A stretch of 64,000 nucleotides of DNA from positions 2,976,001-3,040,000 of the forward strand of contig JACKBQ010000001.1 in assembly GCA_020634455.1 (NCBI GenBank), written 5' to 3'. Below, one piece after another: positions 36,060 through 46,195 of this stretch; positions within the stretch are counted from its first letter, which is position 1, and each line of letters starts with the position of its first letter. The translations under genes were made by a program, and so were the position numbers. The notes beneath the pieces are model-generated. The model was not told the DNA's origin and ran no database searches. It was given only the letters and a program-made list of their open reading frames with translations. The DNA comes from Ardenticatenaceae bacterium (GTDB lineage Bacteria > Chloroflexota > Anaerolineae > Promineifilales > Promineifilaceae).

Positions 36060-38996
36060 ATGACCGTTAACAGCCACACTCACGTAACCGCATCAACCTT
36101 TTCCACTCAAGCCAATCCGCAGCAGCTTAAGGCTATTACCACAACCGAGGGACCCCTACTCATCATTGCCGGGCCTGGGTCGGGGAAAACGTTTACGCTT
36201 GTTGAGCGCATCGTGTACCTGATTAAGCAAAAGGATGCCACGCCGGAAAGTTTATTTGTCGTCACCTTTACCGACAAGGCTGCGGCCGAATTACGCACCC
36301 GTATCTCCAATCGCCTGCATGAACTTAATATCAAGTTCAACCTCAATGAAATGTATTTGGGGACATTCCACTCCATTTGTTTGCGCTGGCTGCAAGAGTA
36401 TCGTGATTTCACCCGATTGAAGCGCAACTTCAACATGATGGATCAGTTTGACCAGCAATATTTTCTGTATCAGAAGCTATCTGAATTCGAAGACGTACCT
36501 GGCTTGCACCATATTACCGGTGACCCAGCCAGAAGTAGCAGATGGCGACAATCGCAGAACCTGCTGAAGTGGATTAACACGGTGGCTGAAGAAGCGCTTG
36601 AGCCTGAGCTGCTCATTGAGGCTGACCATGAAGAAGTACAGGCGTTAGGCCACTGTGCTCAAAAGTATCATCAACTGCTAGAGCAAGAGAACGCGTTAGA
36701 CTTTTCCACCATTCAGTATGAGGCGCTGAAGCTGCTGCGCAATCACCCACAGGTGCGTGATGAGCTACGGCAGAAAATTGCCTACTTCATGGTGGATGAA
36801 TATCAGGACACCAACACGATTCAGGAGCTCATCTTGACGGAGCTGGCTGGAACTGAGAAGCCAAACCTCTGTGTGGTTGGTGATGATGACCAGGGTCTTT
36901 ACCGTTTCCGTGGGGCAACCATCCGAAATATTCTGGAATTTAAAAACAAGTTTCCGTCTGGGCAATGCACACAGGTGCAGCTCACGACAAACTACCGCTC
37001 CCACCCAGACATTATTGATTTCTACAATGGCTGGGTGGCAGGTCAAAGCTGGACCCATCAAGGCCAAACGTTTCGCTATGACAAGCGTATTGTTCCCCCA
37101 CCAGCCAAATCATTCCCAGAGGTTCCGGCAGTGCTGAAAGTGGCTGCCAAGTCTGAGGAGGCGTGGCATGAGGAGGTGCTGGCCTTTCTTCATGCGCTGC
37201 GTGATGAGGGGCAGCTTGCCGATTGGAACCAGGTGGCTTTTCTGTTTCGCTCGGTGAAAAATGAGCGGGTGGTTGCCCTGGCTCAGTTTTTGGAAGCCAA
37301 CGGCATTTCGGTGTATTCGCCACGCTCAAACCAGTTTTTCGAGCGAGAGGAAATTCGCTTGATGATCGGGGCGCTCATTTTCTTGTTCCCACAATTTATG
37401 GAGGTGCGGAAGTGGAACGCTGACGCCCATCTTTCCATCTGGGATTATTATGATAATGACTGCTTTGCCCTCTTTGCGGGAGAAATGAGAAAACCGGAAA
37501 ATCGAGATCTACTTAGATGGGCACAGCCGATTGCCAGACGACACAACTTGCTGACGCAAAATACAGACTACGCCTTTTCTGGGCTTTTCTATGAGCTGCT
37601 TCAATTTCCCCTATTCAGCCGCTATTTGGATGAAAATTTGCTGCAAAGTGGGCTGCAAAACAGCCGCGCCATGCGTAACCTGGCGCTATTTTCGCAGATG
37701 CTGAATAAGTTTGAATATCTGCATCATATCAGCGTATTGTCCCCTGAATATCTGGAGAAGAACCTTCGGGATTTGTTCAACCAATTTTTGCGCTTTTTGA
37801 GCGATGGTGGGTTGAATGAGTATGAAGATGAGGCGGAATATGCGCCTAGTGGGCACGTTTCCTTCCTGACGATTCACCAATCAAAAGGGTTGGAGTATCC
37901 GGTGGTGGTTGTGGGGTCTTTGGAGGCTTACCCGCGCAAGCAGTACACGCCGCTGGATGAGATTTTGGAAAGCGGTTACCTTTCCCGGCCACCGTTTGAG
38001 CCGCTGGACCAGACAAAATATTATGATTTCAGCCGTCTTTACTATACGGCTTTTTCCCGTGCCCAGAACCTGCTGGTTCTGACGGCCCATGAGAAGGATG
38101 GTCGTGGACGCACCCCATCCAAATACTTCACAGAATATTATGAGCCGCTTCTTTCCTGGCGTGATCCTGCGATAAGGTTGACCGACGTTCCTCTGGCCAC
38201 TGTGAAAGAGGTCAATCTCAAGCAAGAATATTCGTTTACGTCCCATTTGACCGTTTTTGAGAACTGCGCGGAACAGTACCGCTTCTTTAAAGAGCTAGAG
38301 TTCGCACCGGTGCGGAAAAGCCCGATCTTGTTTGGTACGCTGGTGCACCAGACGATTGAGGATATTCATAAAACGGTGCTGCGTGGCCAGGAACAACGGC
38401 TTTCTGAAGAGCAGATTGGCAGTTGGTTTGATACCAATTATGCTTACCTGACCAAGCGGGAGCGAGTCTATCTCTCCCCTGTTGTGCGGCAGATTGCCCT
38501 GAGGCATGTTCTTCGCTACTATCGCCGTAACGTGGGCAACTGGGAACACATCCGAGAGGCTGAGGTTGATGTGTCGCTGGTGAAAGATAATTACATTCTT
38601 TCCGGCACGATTGACCTGATACGGGGCGATAACAACACGGTTGAAATTGTGGATTTTAAGTCTGAGAAGAAGCTGGATGTGAATGATCCCAAGGACCGTG
38701 ACAGACTAAATAGATACCAACGGCAACTAGAAATTTATGCCCATATTGTAGAAGAGCGAACAGGTCAAGCTGTGAGCAAATCTCACCTGTATTACACTGG
38801 TGAGGAAGCTGGCAGCCCCTATATAACCTTTGACAAAGACAGCCGTGCCATTGATAAAACGATCATCACATTTGACCGGGTTGTTGCCCGTATAGAAAAT
38901 AGAGATTTCCATATTCCCGAACGGCCCATTAAGCTATGCCAGGAATGTGACATGAAACATTATTGCGATGCTAAAAGTTGGCGTTTTAAAACATAG
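36060..38996 (+). CDS. UvrD/Rep-type helicase fused to an AddB/Cas4-like Fe-S nuclease
   Basis: 978 residues. Superfamily 1A helicase: Q-motif NPQQLKAI, Walker A AGPGSGKT (37-44), Walker B VDEYQDTN (about 244-251), motif III-like GDDDQGLYRFRGA, motif VI-like YYTAFSRAQNLLVLTAHE. The C-terminal RecB-family nuclease has FGTLVHQTIEDIH and VEIVDFKSEKK (about 860), and four cysteines set as one far upstream (ENC, about 736) plus CQECDMKHYC near the end, the AddB/Cas4 iron-sulfur signature. It unwinds and cuts DNA ends; here in a defence island. No convincing ribosome binding site before 36060. The next gene starts 27 bp later. Confidence 0.9.
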   Translation: MTVNSHTHVTASTFSTQANPQQLKAITTTEGPLLIIAGPGSGKTFTLVERIVYLIKQKDATPESLFVVTFTDKAAAELRTRISNRLHELNIKFNLNEMYLGTFHSICLRWLQEYRDFTRLKRNFNMMDQFDQQYFLYQKLSEFEDVPGLHHITGDPARSSRWRQSQNLLKWINTVAEEALEPELLIEADHEEVQALGHCAQKYHQLLEQENALDFSTIQYEALKLLRNHPQVRDELRQKIAYFMVDEYQDTNTIQELILTELAGTEKPNLCVVGDDDQGLYRFRGATIRNILEFKNKFPSGQCTQVQLTTNYRSHPDIIDFYNGWVAGQSWTHQGQTFRYDKRIVPPPAKSFPEVPAVLKVAAKSEEAWHEEVLAFLHALRDEGQLADWNQVAFLFRSVKNERVVALAQFLEANGISVYSPRSNQFFEREEIRLMIGALIFLFPQFMEVRKWNADAHLSIWDYYDNDCFALFAGEMRKPENRDLLRWAQPIARRHNLLTQNTDYAFSGLFYELLQFPLFSRYLDENLLQSGLQNSRAMRNLALFSQMLNKFEYLHHISVLSPEYLEKNLRDLFNQFLRFLSDGGLNEYEDEAEYAPSGHVSFLTIHQSKGLEYPVVVVGSLEAYPRKQYTPLDEILESGYLSRPPFEPLDQTKYYDFSRLYYTAFSRAQNLLVLTAHEKDGRGRTPSKYFTEYYEPLLSWRDPAIRLTDVPLATVKEVNLKQEYSFTSHLTVFENCAEQYRFFKELEFAPVRKSPILFGTLVHQTIEDIHKTVLRGQEQRLSEEQIGSWFDTNYAYLTKRERVYLSPVVRQIALRHVLRYYRRNVGNWEHIREAEVDVSLVKDNYILSGTIDLIRGDNNTVEIVDFKSEKKLDVNDPKDRDRLNRYQRQLEIYAHIVEERTGQAVSKSHLYYTGEEAGSPYITFDKDSRAIDKTIITFDRVVARIENRDFHIPERPIKLCQECDMKHYCDAKSWRFKT

Positions 38997-39023
38997 GAGC
39001 GTTAATGAAAGGGGGAATTTAGT

Positions 39024-42000
39024 ATGAAGTCGCGTTCAGTTAATTTACTGCTTTTTTTTCTATTTTTTTTGGCTGTTAGTCCAGTCTCAGCAAATAGTAC
39101 AAGCCGACAGGAGATCCAAAACCAAGACCCCTTGCCTCCAACACAAATAGCTGTTGTTCGCGAGGGCAATATTTGGCTTGTTGATTTAAGAGAAGGGGGG
39201 GCAGAGGAGCAATTAACTGATTTGGGAGAAGATTGTTGTTTGAAATGGTCACCGGATGGTCAATTCCTCTTCTTTGCCAGATTTGATACAGTGCGTCTTG
39301 AACATGGAATATATGCTTATTCTATGGAGACGGGAATTTCTGTAAATTTATCACTACCCGGAGGTAAACTTAATTCCCATTTTGACATCTCACCAGATGG
39401 TACGGAAATCGCCTATGTAACGACAAGAGAAATATCCCCTAGGCAGGGAGAATATTTGCTATTGGAAATTGAATCTTGCTTAATGACATACGATCTGATA
39501 ACAGGTGAAAGTCAGCAACGAGAATGTTTTCGAGACTTGTCAGTTGGCGAAATTGATTATGACAGTACTGGTGAACAGCTAGCCATGTCAATTGGGGGTT
39601 TTGAATATTCAGAAGTAGGTGTATTTATTTTTAATGGCAACTACTATCTTCCTATGGGTTGTTGCTGGGATCCGATCTTTGTTTCTTCTGGCGGAGAATT
39701 CTTAGTTACAGGTTCATCATATTATATAGGCCAATTGAGAGAAGGCGATGCATCTTTTGGTGTATTCCGATTAAGGATTGCGCCTAGCGTATTTGATATG
39801 GTATTTGCTAGCACGGTGCCTATAGATTTATCCGAGCTCTCTTTTGATGGTACACAACTATTATACGCAGAGGCTGGCGCGGTTAACGTTTATGATTTCC
39901 CTTCTCAGACCTCTAACTTTATCACCTCAGGTAGCTGGCCTGCCTGGCGCCCGGCAGTTCCTCAAACGCTTTCCGATCAGTTTGGGGCTTGGTTCGATAC
40001 CAAACATCATCTGATTAATGCATTGGAGCAACCGTACTTATTTAATTTTGAAATAAGTACGGCTGAAAATAATGAGCCCATAGTTGATTGGGAGATTTCT
40101 TTTCCTGAATCTCTGACAGGAATAAAGTGGGGTTATGATGAAAAATCCTCTGAAGATATTTTGGAAAAACTAGATGAAGATTACGAGGACTATTTAGCTG
40201 GTGAGATGTCTCCAGAACAGATAGAACAATTTTTGAATGCCTCTGAAGCCTTTGGCCGACTTGTACTTGTTGAACAAGGTTTTCTTGATGCCCATGATAA
40301 TTTTCACGACACGGCCTCGAACTTAAGCGATAATATGGTCAATGCTGTCACTATTCCAGCATCAACCATTGTGGTGACAAACATAGGTGCCGAAAAAATT
40401 ATCTCCCAAAGTCCATGGCTGGCCAGAATAATTAATCCAATTAAGCAGCGCCTCGAAAATAGAATTTGGAGTCTAGTTAACAACTTTGTCCAGATTTCGT
40501 TAGGTACAACACCTGACGCTGAGCGGCGGGAGCTACTGTTAACAATTTGGGAGACGGTGAATCTAGGGATAGAGACAAAAATTCAAGCTGGGATTGATCC
40601 AGACGGGTGGAAGTATGAATCGTTAATGGAGACCTTGTTAGGAGAATCTGTCAAGCAAGGTGTCGTATATTGGATATTGAAAGATAACTTTGTTGATACT
40701 CAACCGCTCCTGGAGCAGGCTGTTACTCGGGTTGAGATTAATCCTGAAAGCAACATTTCCGGTAGTTTTTTGCAGGCAGAAAATCATGTTCAGCAATTTT
40801 CAACCAATGCAAACCTTTACACCGAGGTAATCAATGAGCAGCATGACGCTTTTCAGCAGAGTATCCGCTGGACAGAAATAGGTTCAGCTATTGGGTTTAT
40901 TAGCACAGGCCCCACAATGGGATGGGGCGCATTGTTAGGTACAATTTCCTCTGCAGTCGGGATTGCCATCAACCACTATGACACAACCTGCCAGGTACAG
41001 CATTTAGCATATTTACAGGGTAATCTGGTTAGCATCGTTGATTATGCTTACAGTGCTGATAGAGAATTGATTGCATCGCTACCAACCCATTGCGATCGTC
41101 TCCCAGAAACGAGCTGGCTTGAAACTGCTGATCTAGTTGCCTCAACCAGCTCAATTTATAGTGGTACTTCAATCGAAATAATAAATCTGGCAGAAACCGA
41201 AGTGGGGGATGATATTTTATCAGTTCAGACGATATTAAGGGAAATGGAGAACGCGGTGATATCCGGTGATCCAGCGATGGTTGAAACGCAACTGTTTGCG
41301 TTTATTGATGCAGAAACCGGATTAACAACAAAGCTGGCCCTTACAGCAAGAGAAATCGCAGTTGAAGATGGATTTGATGTATTACATCCTTTTCTTAACG
41401 TGTCATCGCAGTACGATGTCGATACGATTTCTTTATATGGTGATTTAATCGGATATTTCGCCTCCCCAAATAATCCTGAAGCAGAAACGATATTGCTGGC
41501 TCGAATCGATATGGTTGATCAGACATTAGCCGAGCTAGCTGACGTGCCATTGCCTGTTTCTCAAGCAGCAAACGATTTAGATAATGCCAGCGCTCAGATA
41601 TTGATCGCCAATGTTCAAACGTCACTTCAGATTGAAGAAAATCAGTCATCAACCGTCACCATATTAGTAGCCACTTCTGGAAACTACGATGAACCGATCA
41701 CGTTAGCAGTGGCAGATGGTCAATCCAGAATTGCTGTTTCAGAAGCAATTGATTTCTCGACTAACGAGCAGCAAGCTGTTGAATTGGAAATACCTGGCTA
41801 TTCTATTGGTGACCATCTTTTATTCGCACAAATTGAAGATAAGAATGGTGCAGTTTTAGACAGTAGGCCATTTACCTTGAATGTAATGTCTCCTGAATTG
41901 TATGCTGCCGTATCTGCTTCAACATCTCAAGAGAATGATGAGAATGCAGATCACGTAGATGAGGATAAGGTTTTCGTTCCATCTGCTACATCAGGTGAAA

Positions 42001-43079
42001 ACGTCTCAAAGGGTGTCTATATAGGTTTCGCTTCGGTTATAGTATTGATTGGATTGGGAGGCGGCTTTACATTATTGCGTCGCGATCAAAAGGGCGTTGC
42101 TGGTGCTTCTGTAGCGGGCAGCATCATTTTTGCAGCGGGCTTAATGTACATTGGGATGGGAAAGATGTCAGCGCCTGAGGTGCCTTCACCAACTACGCAG
42201 CCAACAGCAACAGCTCAACAAGAACTTTCAATGGTTTCACTGGACACCATAGAGAAGGATATTGCCTCTACCGCCGCTGCATTAGTGGCATTTTTACCCA
42301 CGGCGACACCCACTCCCTTACCTACTACAACATCTACTCCAGAACCAACTTTTACGCCCACACCTGTTGGGCGTGGGGAACGTCTTGAAATAGGAAAGAC
42401 TGTAACAGGACAAACGATTGAGGCCATTCGGTTTGGAGATGGTTCTAACGTTATTGTTATTGTGGGTGGAATCCATGCCGGCACAGCACCTTCATCTGTG
42501 CAAATCGCGCAGCAACTTGGCTCATATTATTTAACCAACCCTGACCGTCTGCCTGGCCATATTACTCTTTACATTATCGAGAATCTTAACCTCGATTCTA
42601 TTTATGCACCGGGTAATATTCGGGGACGATTTAATAGTAATGGAGTCGATCTTAATCGGAACTGGGACTGTAGATGGGAAGCAGATGTAGATGTATTTGG
42701 AGAATTTGTAGTTGGTGCAGGGGGAGACGAACCTTTTTCAGAGCCTGAATCTCAAGCGCTAAAAAGTTTTATTGAAGAGGTTAATCCAGAGTTAGTCCTG
42801 TTTTATGAAGCACGGGCAACAAATGGCTATGTCGTCCCAGGTGGTTGCAATGTAAGACATGAACCCTCCGAATCTTTTTCTGTAAATTATGCGAATGCAG
42901 CTGGCTACCGACTAGCCGATTTTGAAGAGGTTATATCCGATACCATTCATGGAGATGCAAGTAATTATTTTGCATCAATAGATATTCCTTCAATATTTGT
43001 AATTCTACCTCATTACGAATTAGTTAATTTGGCGGAGAATGTTAATGGTTTGAACACGGTCATGGAACAAATAGACTGA
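39024..43079 (+). CDS. Giant secreted/membrane protein: propeller N-terminus, two TM helices, M14-like C-terminus
   Basis: 1351 residues with a signal peptide (MKSRSVNLLLFFLFFLAVSP, cut after SANS). A TolB/WD40-like propeller (about 40-310, WSPDGQFLFF and ISPDGTEIAYV turns) is followed by a helical middle, an Ig-like segment (about 870-950), a TM helix near 1000, a second at about 1030, a Pro/Thr linker and an M14 carboxypeptidase-like domain (about 1115-1351). NGVDLNRNWD is conserved, but the zinc motif HxxE reads HAGT (His1151), so catalysis is doubtful. Ribosome binding site AAAGGGGG. AT-rich and free of the genome's ACGGCCGT word, unlike the neighbouring host genes; probably acquired with the helicase-nuclease upstream. 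Confidence 0.75.
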   Translation: MKSRSVNLLLFFLFFLAVSPVSANSTSRQEIQNQDPLPPTQIAVVREGNIWLVDLREGGAEEQLTDLGEDCCLKWSPDGQFLFFARFDTVRLEHGIYAYSMETGISVNLSLPGGKLNSHFDISPDGTEIAYVTTREISPRQGEYLLLEIESCLMTYDLITGESQQRECFRDLSVGEIDYDSTGEQLAMSIGGFEYSEVGVFIFNGNYYLPMGCCWDPIFVSSGGEFLVTGSSYYIGQLREGDASFGVFRLRIAPSVFDMVFASTVPIDLSELSFDGTQLLYAEAGAVNVYDFPSQTSNFITSGSWPAWRPAVPQTLSDQFGAWFDTKHHLINALEQPYLFNFEISTAENNEPIVDWEISFPESLTGIKWGYDEKSSEDILEKLDEDYEDYLAGEMSPEQIEQFLNASEAFGRLVLVEQGFLDAHDNFHDTASNLSDNMVNAVTIPASTIVVTNIGAEKIISQSPWLARIINPIKQRLENRIWSLVNNFVQISLGTTPDAERRELLLTIWETVNLGIETKIQAGIDPDGWKYESLMETLLGESVKQGVVYWILKDNFVDTQPLLEQAVTRVEINPESNISGSFLQAENHVQQFSTNANLYTEVINEQHDAFQQSIRWTEIGSAIGFISTGPTMGWGALLGTISSAVGIAINHYDTTCQVQHLAYLQGNLVSIVDYAYSADRELIASLPTHCDRLPETSWLETADLVASTSSIYSGTSIEIINLAETEVGDDILSVQTILREMENAVISGDPAMVETQLFAFIDAETGLTTKLALTAREIAVEDGFDVLHPFLNVSSQYDVDTISLYGDLIGYFASPNNPEAETILLARIDMVDQTLAELADVPLPVSQAANDLDNASAQILIANVQTSLQIEENQSSTVTILVATSGNYDEPITLAVADGQSRIAVSEAIDFSTNEQQAVELEIPGYSIGDHLLFAQIEDKNGAVLDSRPFTLNVMSPELYAAVSASTSQENDENADHVDEDKVFVPSATSGENVSKGVYIGFASVIVLIGLGGGFTLLRRDQKGVAGASVAGSIIFAAGLMYIGMGKMSAPEVPSPTTQPTATAQQELSMVSLDTIEKDIASTAAALVAFLPTATPTPLPTTTSTPEPTFTPTPVGRGERLEIGKTVTGQTIEAIRFGDGSNVIVIVGGIHAGTAPSSVQIAQQLGSYYLTNPDRLPGHITLYIIENLNLDSIYAPGNIRGRFNSNGVDLNRNWDCRWEADVDVFGEFVVGAGGDEPFSEPESQALKSFIEEVNPELVLFYEARATNGYVVPGGCNVRHEPSESFSVNYANAAGYRLADFEEVISDTIHGDASNYFASIDIPSIFVILPHYELVNLAENVNGLNTVMEQID

Positions 43080-43191
43080 ATAATCTATATAATTACTGGT
43101 GCGGATGGTTCAAAAGGTGAACAGAATATTCAGGAATAAGAGAGACCATGCGTTCATTTCTTTGTGTTGAATTCTTTTGCAGGGGGGCATC

Positions 43192-43545
43192 ATGTCTAAT
43201 GACTTTTCCGAAACCGCATTACTAGCAGACCGGCTTATTGCCAAACAATTTGGAGACGCCCCGCGCGAACTTAAAGATACGGTTCTGCTTGCTCGCAATG
43301 CCCTTCAAAAGAGGAACAAAGGGTTTGCCCTGAAAGAGCTGCGGGCCGCCGAAAAGATTCTAAAAAATCACCCCCAGATTGCCGCCGACTGGCAGGCTGA
43401 ACTTTACGCAGCCTGGGCCTACTTCCACTTTCTCATGGACGAAGAAGCAAAAATGTACCAGGCGCTCAGCAGGGCGATTCGATTAGAGCCAGAAAACGCG
43501 CTTATTGCAGAATTGCGCGAGCTATTAGGGGAAAATGGCAAATGA
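43192..43545 (+). CDS. Small TPR-like helical protein linked to the type III R-M genes
   Basis: 117 residues, all helical: LLARNALQKRNKGFALKELR and AWAYFHFLMDEEAKMYQALS read as TPR-like helix pairs. ATG at 43192 follows AGGGGGG by 4 nt. Its stop overlaps the next start (ATGA), so the two proteins are made together. Function unknown; the context suggests an accessory or adaptor of the restriction system. Confidence 0.7.
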   Translation: MSNDFSETALLADRLIAKQFGDAPRELKDTVLLARNALQKRNKGFALKELRAAEKILKNHPQIAADWQAELYAAWAYFHFLMDEEAKMYQALSRAIRLEPENALIAELRELLGENGK

Positions 43546-44240
43546 CTGAGGAGCAGACTTCATCGGGTACTGAATTTCTTATTGCTGAATATCAAGAAAT
43601 CTATTTGGATCACCGGAGAAAAAGAGAAGAAGGATTTCAAAGGCTCAATTTCCTCATCACATTAACCACAACTATTCTTGGCGGATTGATCGTTCTATTT
43701 CAGCTGGGTTCTCTTTCCGAAATCGGTTTTCAGTTAATTGCGCTCGGGGCAACATTCTTTTTGATCATTGTTGCTTGGGGTACCTATGATTTCACTATTT
43801 ATAGAGACATTTACGCAGATAAGGGCCTACGGGCAGCAGCTCGCATTAGGCAATACTTCTTGAAGCAATCGCCTGAAATATATCCTCATCTCTCTTGGGA
43901 ACTTAATGATGAACCGACTTTTTTTCTCAAGAACAATCTCTCCAGCATCAGGCGGACTACACAAATCATCTTTGCTTTTCTGTGTGGATTGTTCATCGCT
44001 ATTGTTGTGAACCTAATCGGACGCAATCTTACCGTTACGTCGATTTCCGGCACACTTGTTGCGGTGGCTGTTTGGGCTATCTTGCTAGCTTACACAAAAT
44101 CTCAGCTCACCAAAGCTAGCCTTTCTGCAATGAGCGAAGTAAGGTTTCCCCGTTTAATTGATGATAGCCAGGAAGTGAAGGATGATACCAACATTCAAAC
44201 CGATGATGCCGATATGACTATAAATGCACACGAGGATTAA
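43542..44240 (+). CDS. Four-helix membrane protein linked to the type III R-M genes
   Basis: 232 residues with four predicted membrane helices in two pairs (about 37-53/60-79 and 139-159/166-185), a central cytosolic segment and an acidic C-tail (DDTNIQTDDADMT). Not assigned to a family. It starts inside the TPR-like gene's stop and ends 2 bp before the methyltransferase ATG, so it is within the same operon. A membrane-acting effector or anchor for the restriction complex is a guess from context. Confidence 0.7.
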   Translation: MTEEQTSSGTEFLIAEYQEIYLDHRRKREEGFQRLNFLITLTTTILGGLIVLFQLGSLSEIGFQLIALGATFFLIIVAWGTYDFTIYRDIYADKGLRAAARIRQYFLKQSPEIYPHLSWELNDEPTFFLKNNLSSIRRTTQIIFAFLCGLFIAIVVNLIGRNLTVTSISGTLVAVAVWAILLAYTKSQLTKASLSAMSEVRFPRLIDDSQEVKDDTNIQTDDADMTINAHED

Positions 44241-44242
44241 AG

Positions 44243-46195
44243 ATGACTGACGCGACACAAGGACGATTTGATATTCAAGCTGAGCGGCGGATGGACAGTG
44301 TGGAGGAGTACCAGTTTGAGCCGATTAAAGGGTACCCGATGCTGCACTGGCACGGCAAGCGCCCCTTTACCAGCACCCGCTATTACCCCGCCCAGCACAA
44401 AGAAACCCACGGCCGTTTAGTTGACGGTTGGCGCAACAAAATTTACTGGGGTGACAACTTGCAGGTCATGAGTCATTTGCTGAAAGAGTTTCGAGGGAAT
44501 GTTAAGTTAGTTTATATTGATCCCCCATTTGATTCCTTAGCTGATTACAAAATAAGCGTCCAACTCAAAGGAAAGAGAGTAAGCAACGAGCACAATGCAT
44601 TTGAGGAGAAACAATACACTGATATATGGACAAATGATACGTACTTGCAGTTTATGTACGAACGCCTAATTTTACTTAGAGAACTGCTTTCAGATAAAGG
44701 TACTTTTTGGTTGCATTGTGACTATCATAAAAGCCATTATCTCAAATGCATTTGTGACGAAATCTTTGGCCCGTCAAATTTTGTTACAGAAGTTATCTGG
44801 AATAGAGCTGCGCCAAGAGGAAATGTCAAGCTTGGTTTAAGCACAGCCCACGACACAATATTAGTTTATAGCAAAGGAACTGAACCTGAATGGCATCCTC
44901 CACTTTTGGAGTATTCTGAAGATTATAAAGCAAGGTTTTCAAGAATGGATCCAGATGGGCGGCGCTATACAACCGATAACCTGATAAGCCCGAACCCTGA
45001 CCGACCAAACCTTGATTATATTTGGAATGGGGTTCGCCGTGTTTGGCGAGTAACAAAGGACAAAATGGAGGATTACGAGCGGCAAGGCCGAATAGAATAT
45101 ACATCAAATGGAATAGCACGGTACAAAAGATATTTGGATGAGTTGGAAGGCCGTCCTATGACAACGATCTGGGATGACATTTATCCAGTTAACTCACAAG
45201 CAAAGGAGAGACAGAATTATCCAACGCAAAAACCTGAGTCACTTTTACAAAGAGTAATTCTCACGTCCACGGATGAAAATGATCTGGTATTTGATTGTTT
45301 CATGGGCTCAGGTACCACCCAGATTGTGGCCATGAAGCTTGGCCGACGCTACATTGGAGCCGATATTAATCTTGGTGCAATCCAAACCACCACCAAACGC
45401 CTCCTCCAAGGCACGTCAGAAATGGAAAGGAAAGACGACCCTCAATTGGCGCTTAATCTCAATAACAAAAACGATGGTAAATCATCCACCCTATATACTG
45501 GCTTTGAAGTCTACAACGTCAACCACTACGATGTTTTCCGTAACCCTGTCGAAGCCAAGGAGCTACTCATTGAAGCCCTCGAAATCAACAAGCTTGCGCC
45601 TGGCCATCTTTTCGATGGTGAAAAAGACGGCCGTTTGTGGAAAATCATGCCCGTCAACCGCATCGCCACCCGCCAGGACCTCAACGAGCTTATCAGCAAT
45701 CTAGATTATCGTGCTTTCTCCAAACGGTATGAGGAACATCCCAAGCAGCCCGTCGAGCGCATTACCCTCGTCTGCATGGGGCATGAACCTGACCTTGCAG
45801 CGGTTTTGGAGAAAGAAGTTCAACCCTATCCCATCGACGTGGAAGTGCTAGACATTTTGCGCGACCGTCAGGATATTGAGTTCAAGCGAGACAGTGAGGC
45901 GCGCATCGTCGTCCAGAATGGCCATCTCATCATCGACGCCTTCTACCCGATGAACCTGCTCTCCAAGCTCAGCCTGCAAAAGGAGCGGGTAGAGGATTGG
46001 CGCGAGCTGGTCGAATCGATCATGATCGATTGGAACTACGACGGGGCTATCCTGCAACCGGCCGTGGTCGATATTCCTGACAAAAACGATCTCGTAGCAG
46101 GCAAATACAAAATACCGGCCGATGCAGGCACCATTCGCCTCAAAATCACCGACCTCCTTTCTGAATCATTGGAACAAGAGGTGCGCTATGGCTAG
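44243..46195 (+). CDS. mod: Type III restriction-modification DNA methyltransferase (Mod)
   Basis: 650 residues. N6-adenine methyltransferase of the beta class: motif IV VYIDPPFDS (DPPF at 93-96) precedes the AdoMet motif DCFMGSGTTQIV (about 351-362), followed by GRRYIGADIN. The C-terminal 230 residues are the region that contacts Res. It modifies one strand of a short non-palindromic site and is needed for Res activity. It overlaps res by 8 bp. The central part is AT-richer than the ends, which may reflect the exchangeable target-recognition domain. Confidence 0.9.
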   Translation: MTDATQGRFDIQAERRMDSVEEYQFEPIKGYPMLHWHGKRPFTSTRYYPAQHKETHGRLVDGWRNKIYWGDNLQVMSHLLKEFRGNVKLVYIDPPFDSLADYKISVQLKGKRVSNEHNAFEEKQYTDIWTNDTYLQFMYERLILLRELLSDKGTFWLHCDYHKSHYLKCICDEIFGPSNFVTEVIWNRAAPRGNVKLGLSTAHDTILVYSKGTEPEWHPPLLEYSEDYKARFSRMDPDGRRYTTDNLISPNPDRPNLDYIWNGVRRVWRVTKDKMEDYERQGRIEYTSNGIARYKRYLDELEGRPMTTIWDDIYPVNSQAKERQNYPTQKPESLLQRVILTSTDENDLVFDCFMGSGTTQIVAMKLGRRYIGADINLGAIQTTTKRLLQGTSEMERKDDPQLALNLNNKNDGKSSTLYTGFEVYNVNHYDVFRNPVEAKELLIEALEINKLAPGHLFDGEKDGRLWKIMPVNRIATRQDLNELISNLDYRAFSKRYEEHPKQPVERITLVCMGHEPDLAAVLEKEVQPYPIDVEVLDILRDRQDIEFKRDSEARIVVQNGHLIIDAFYPMNLLSKLSLQKERVEDWRELVESIMIDWNYDGAILQPAVVDIPDKNDLVAGKYKIPADAGTIRLKITDLLSESLEQEVRYG

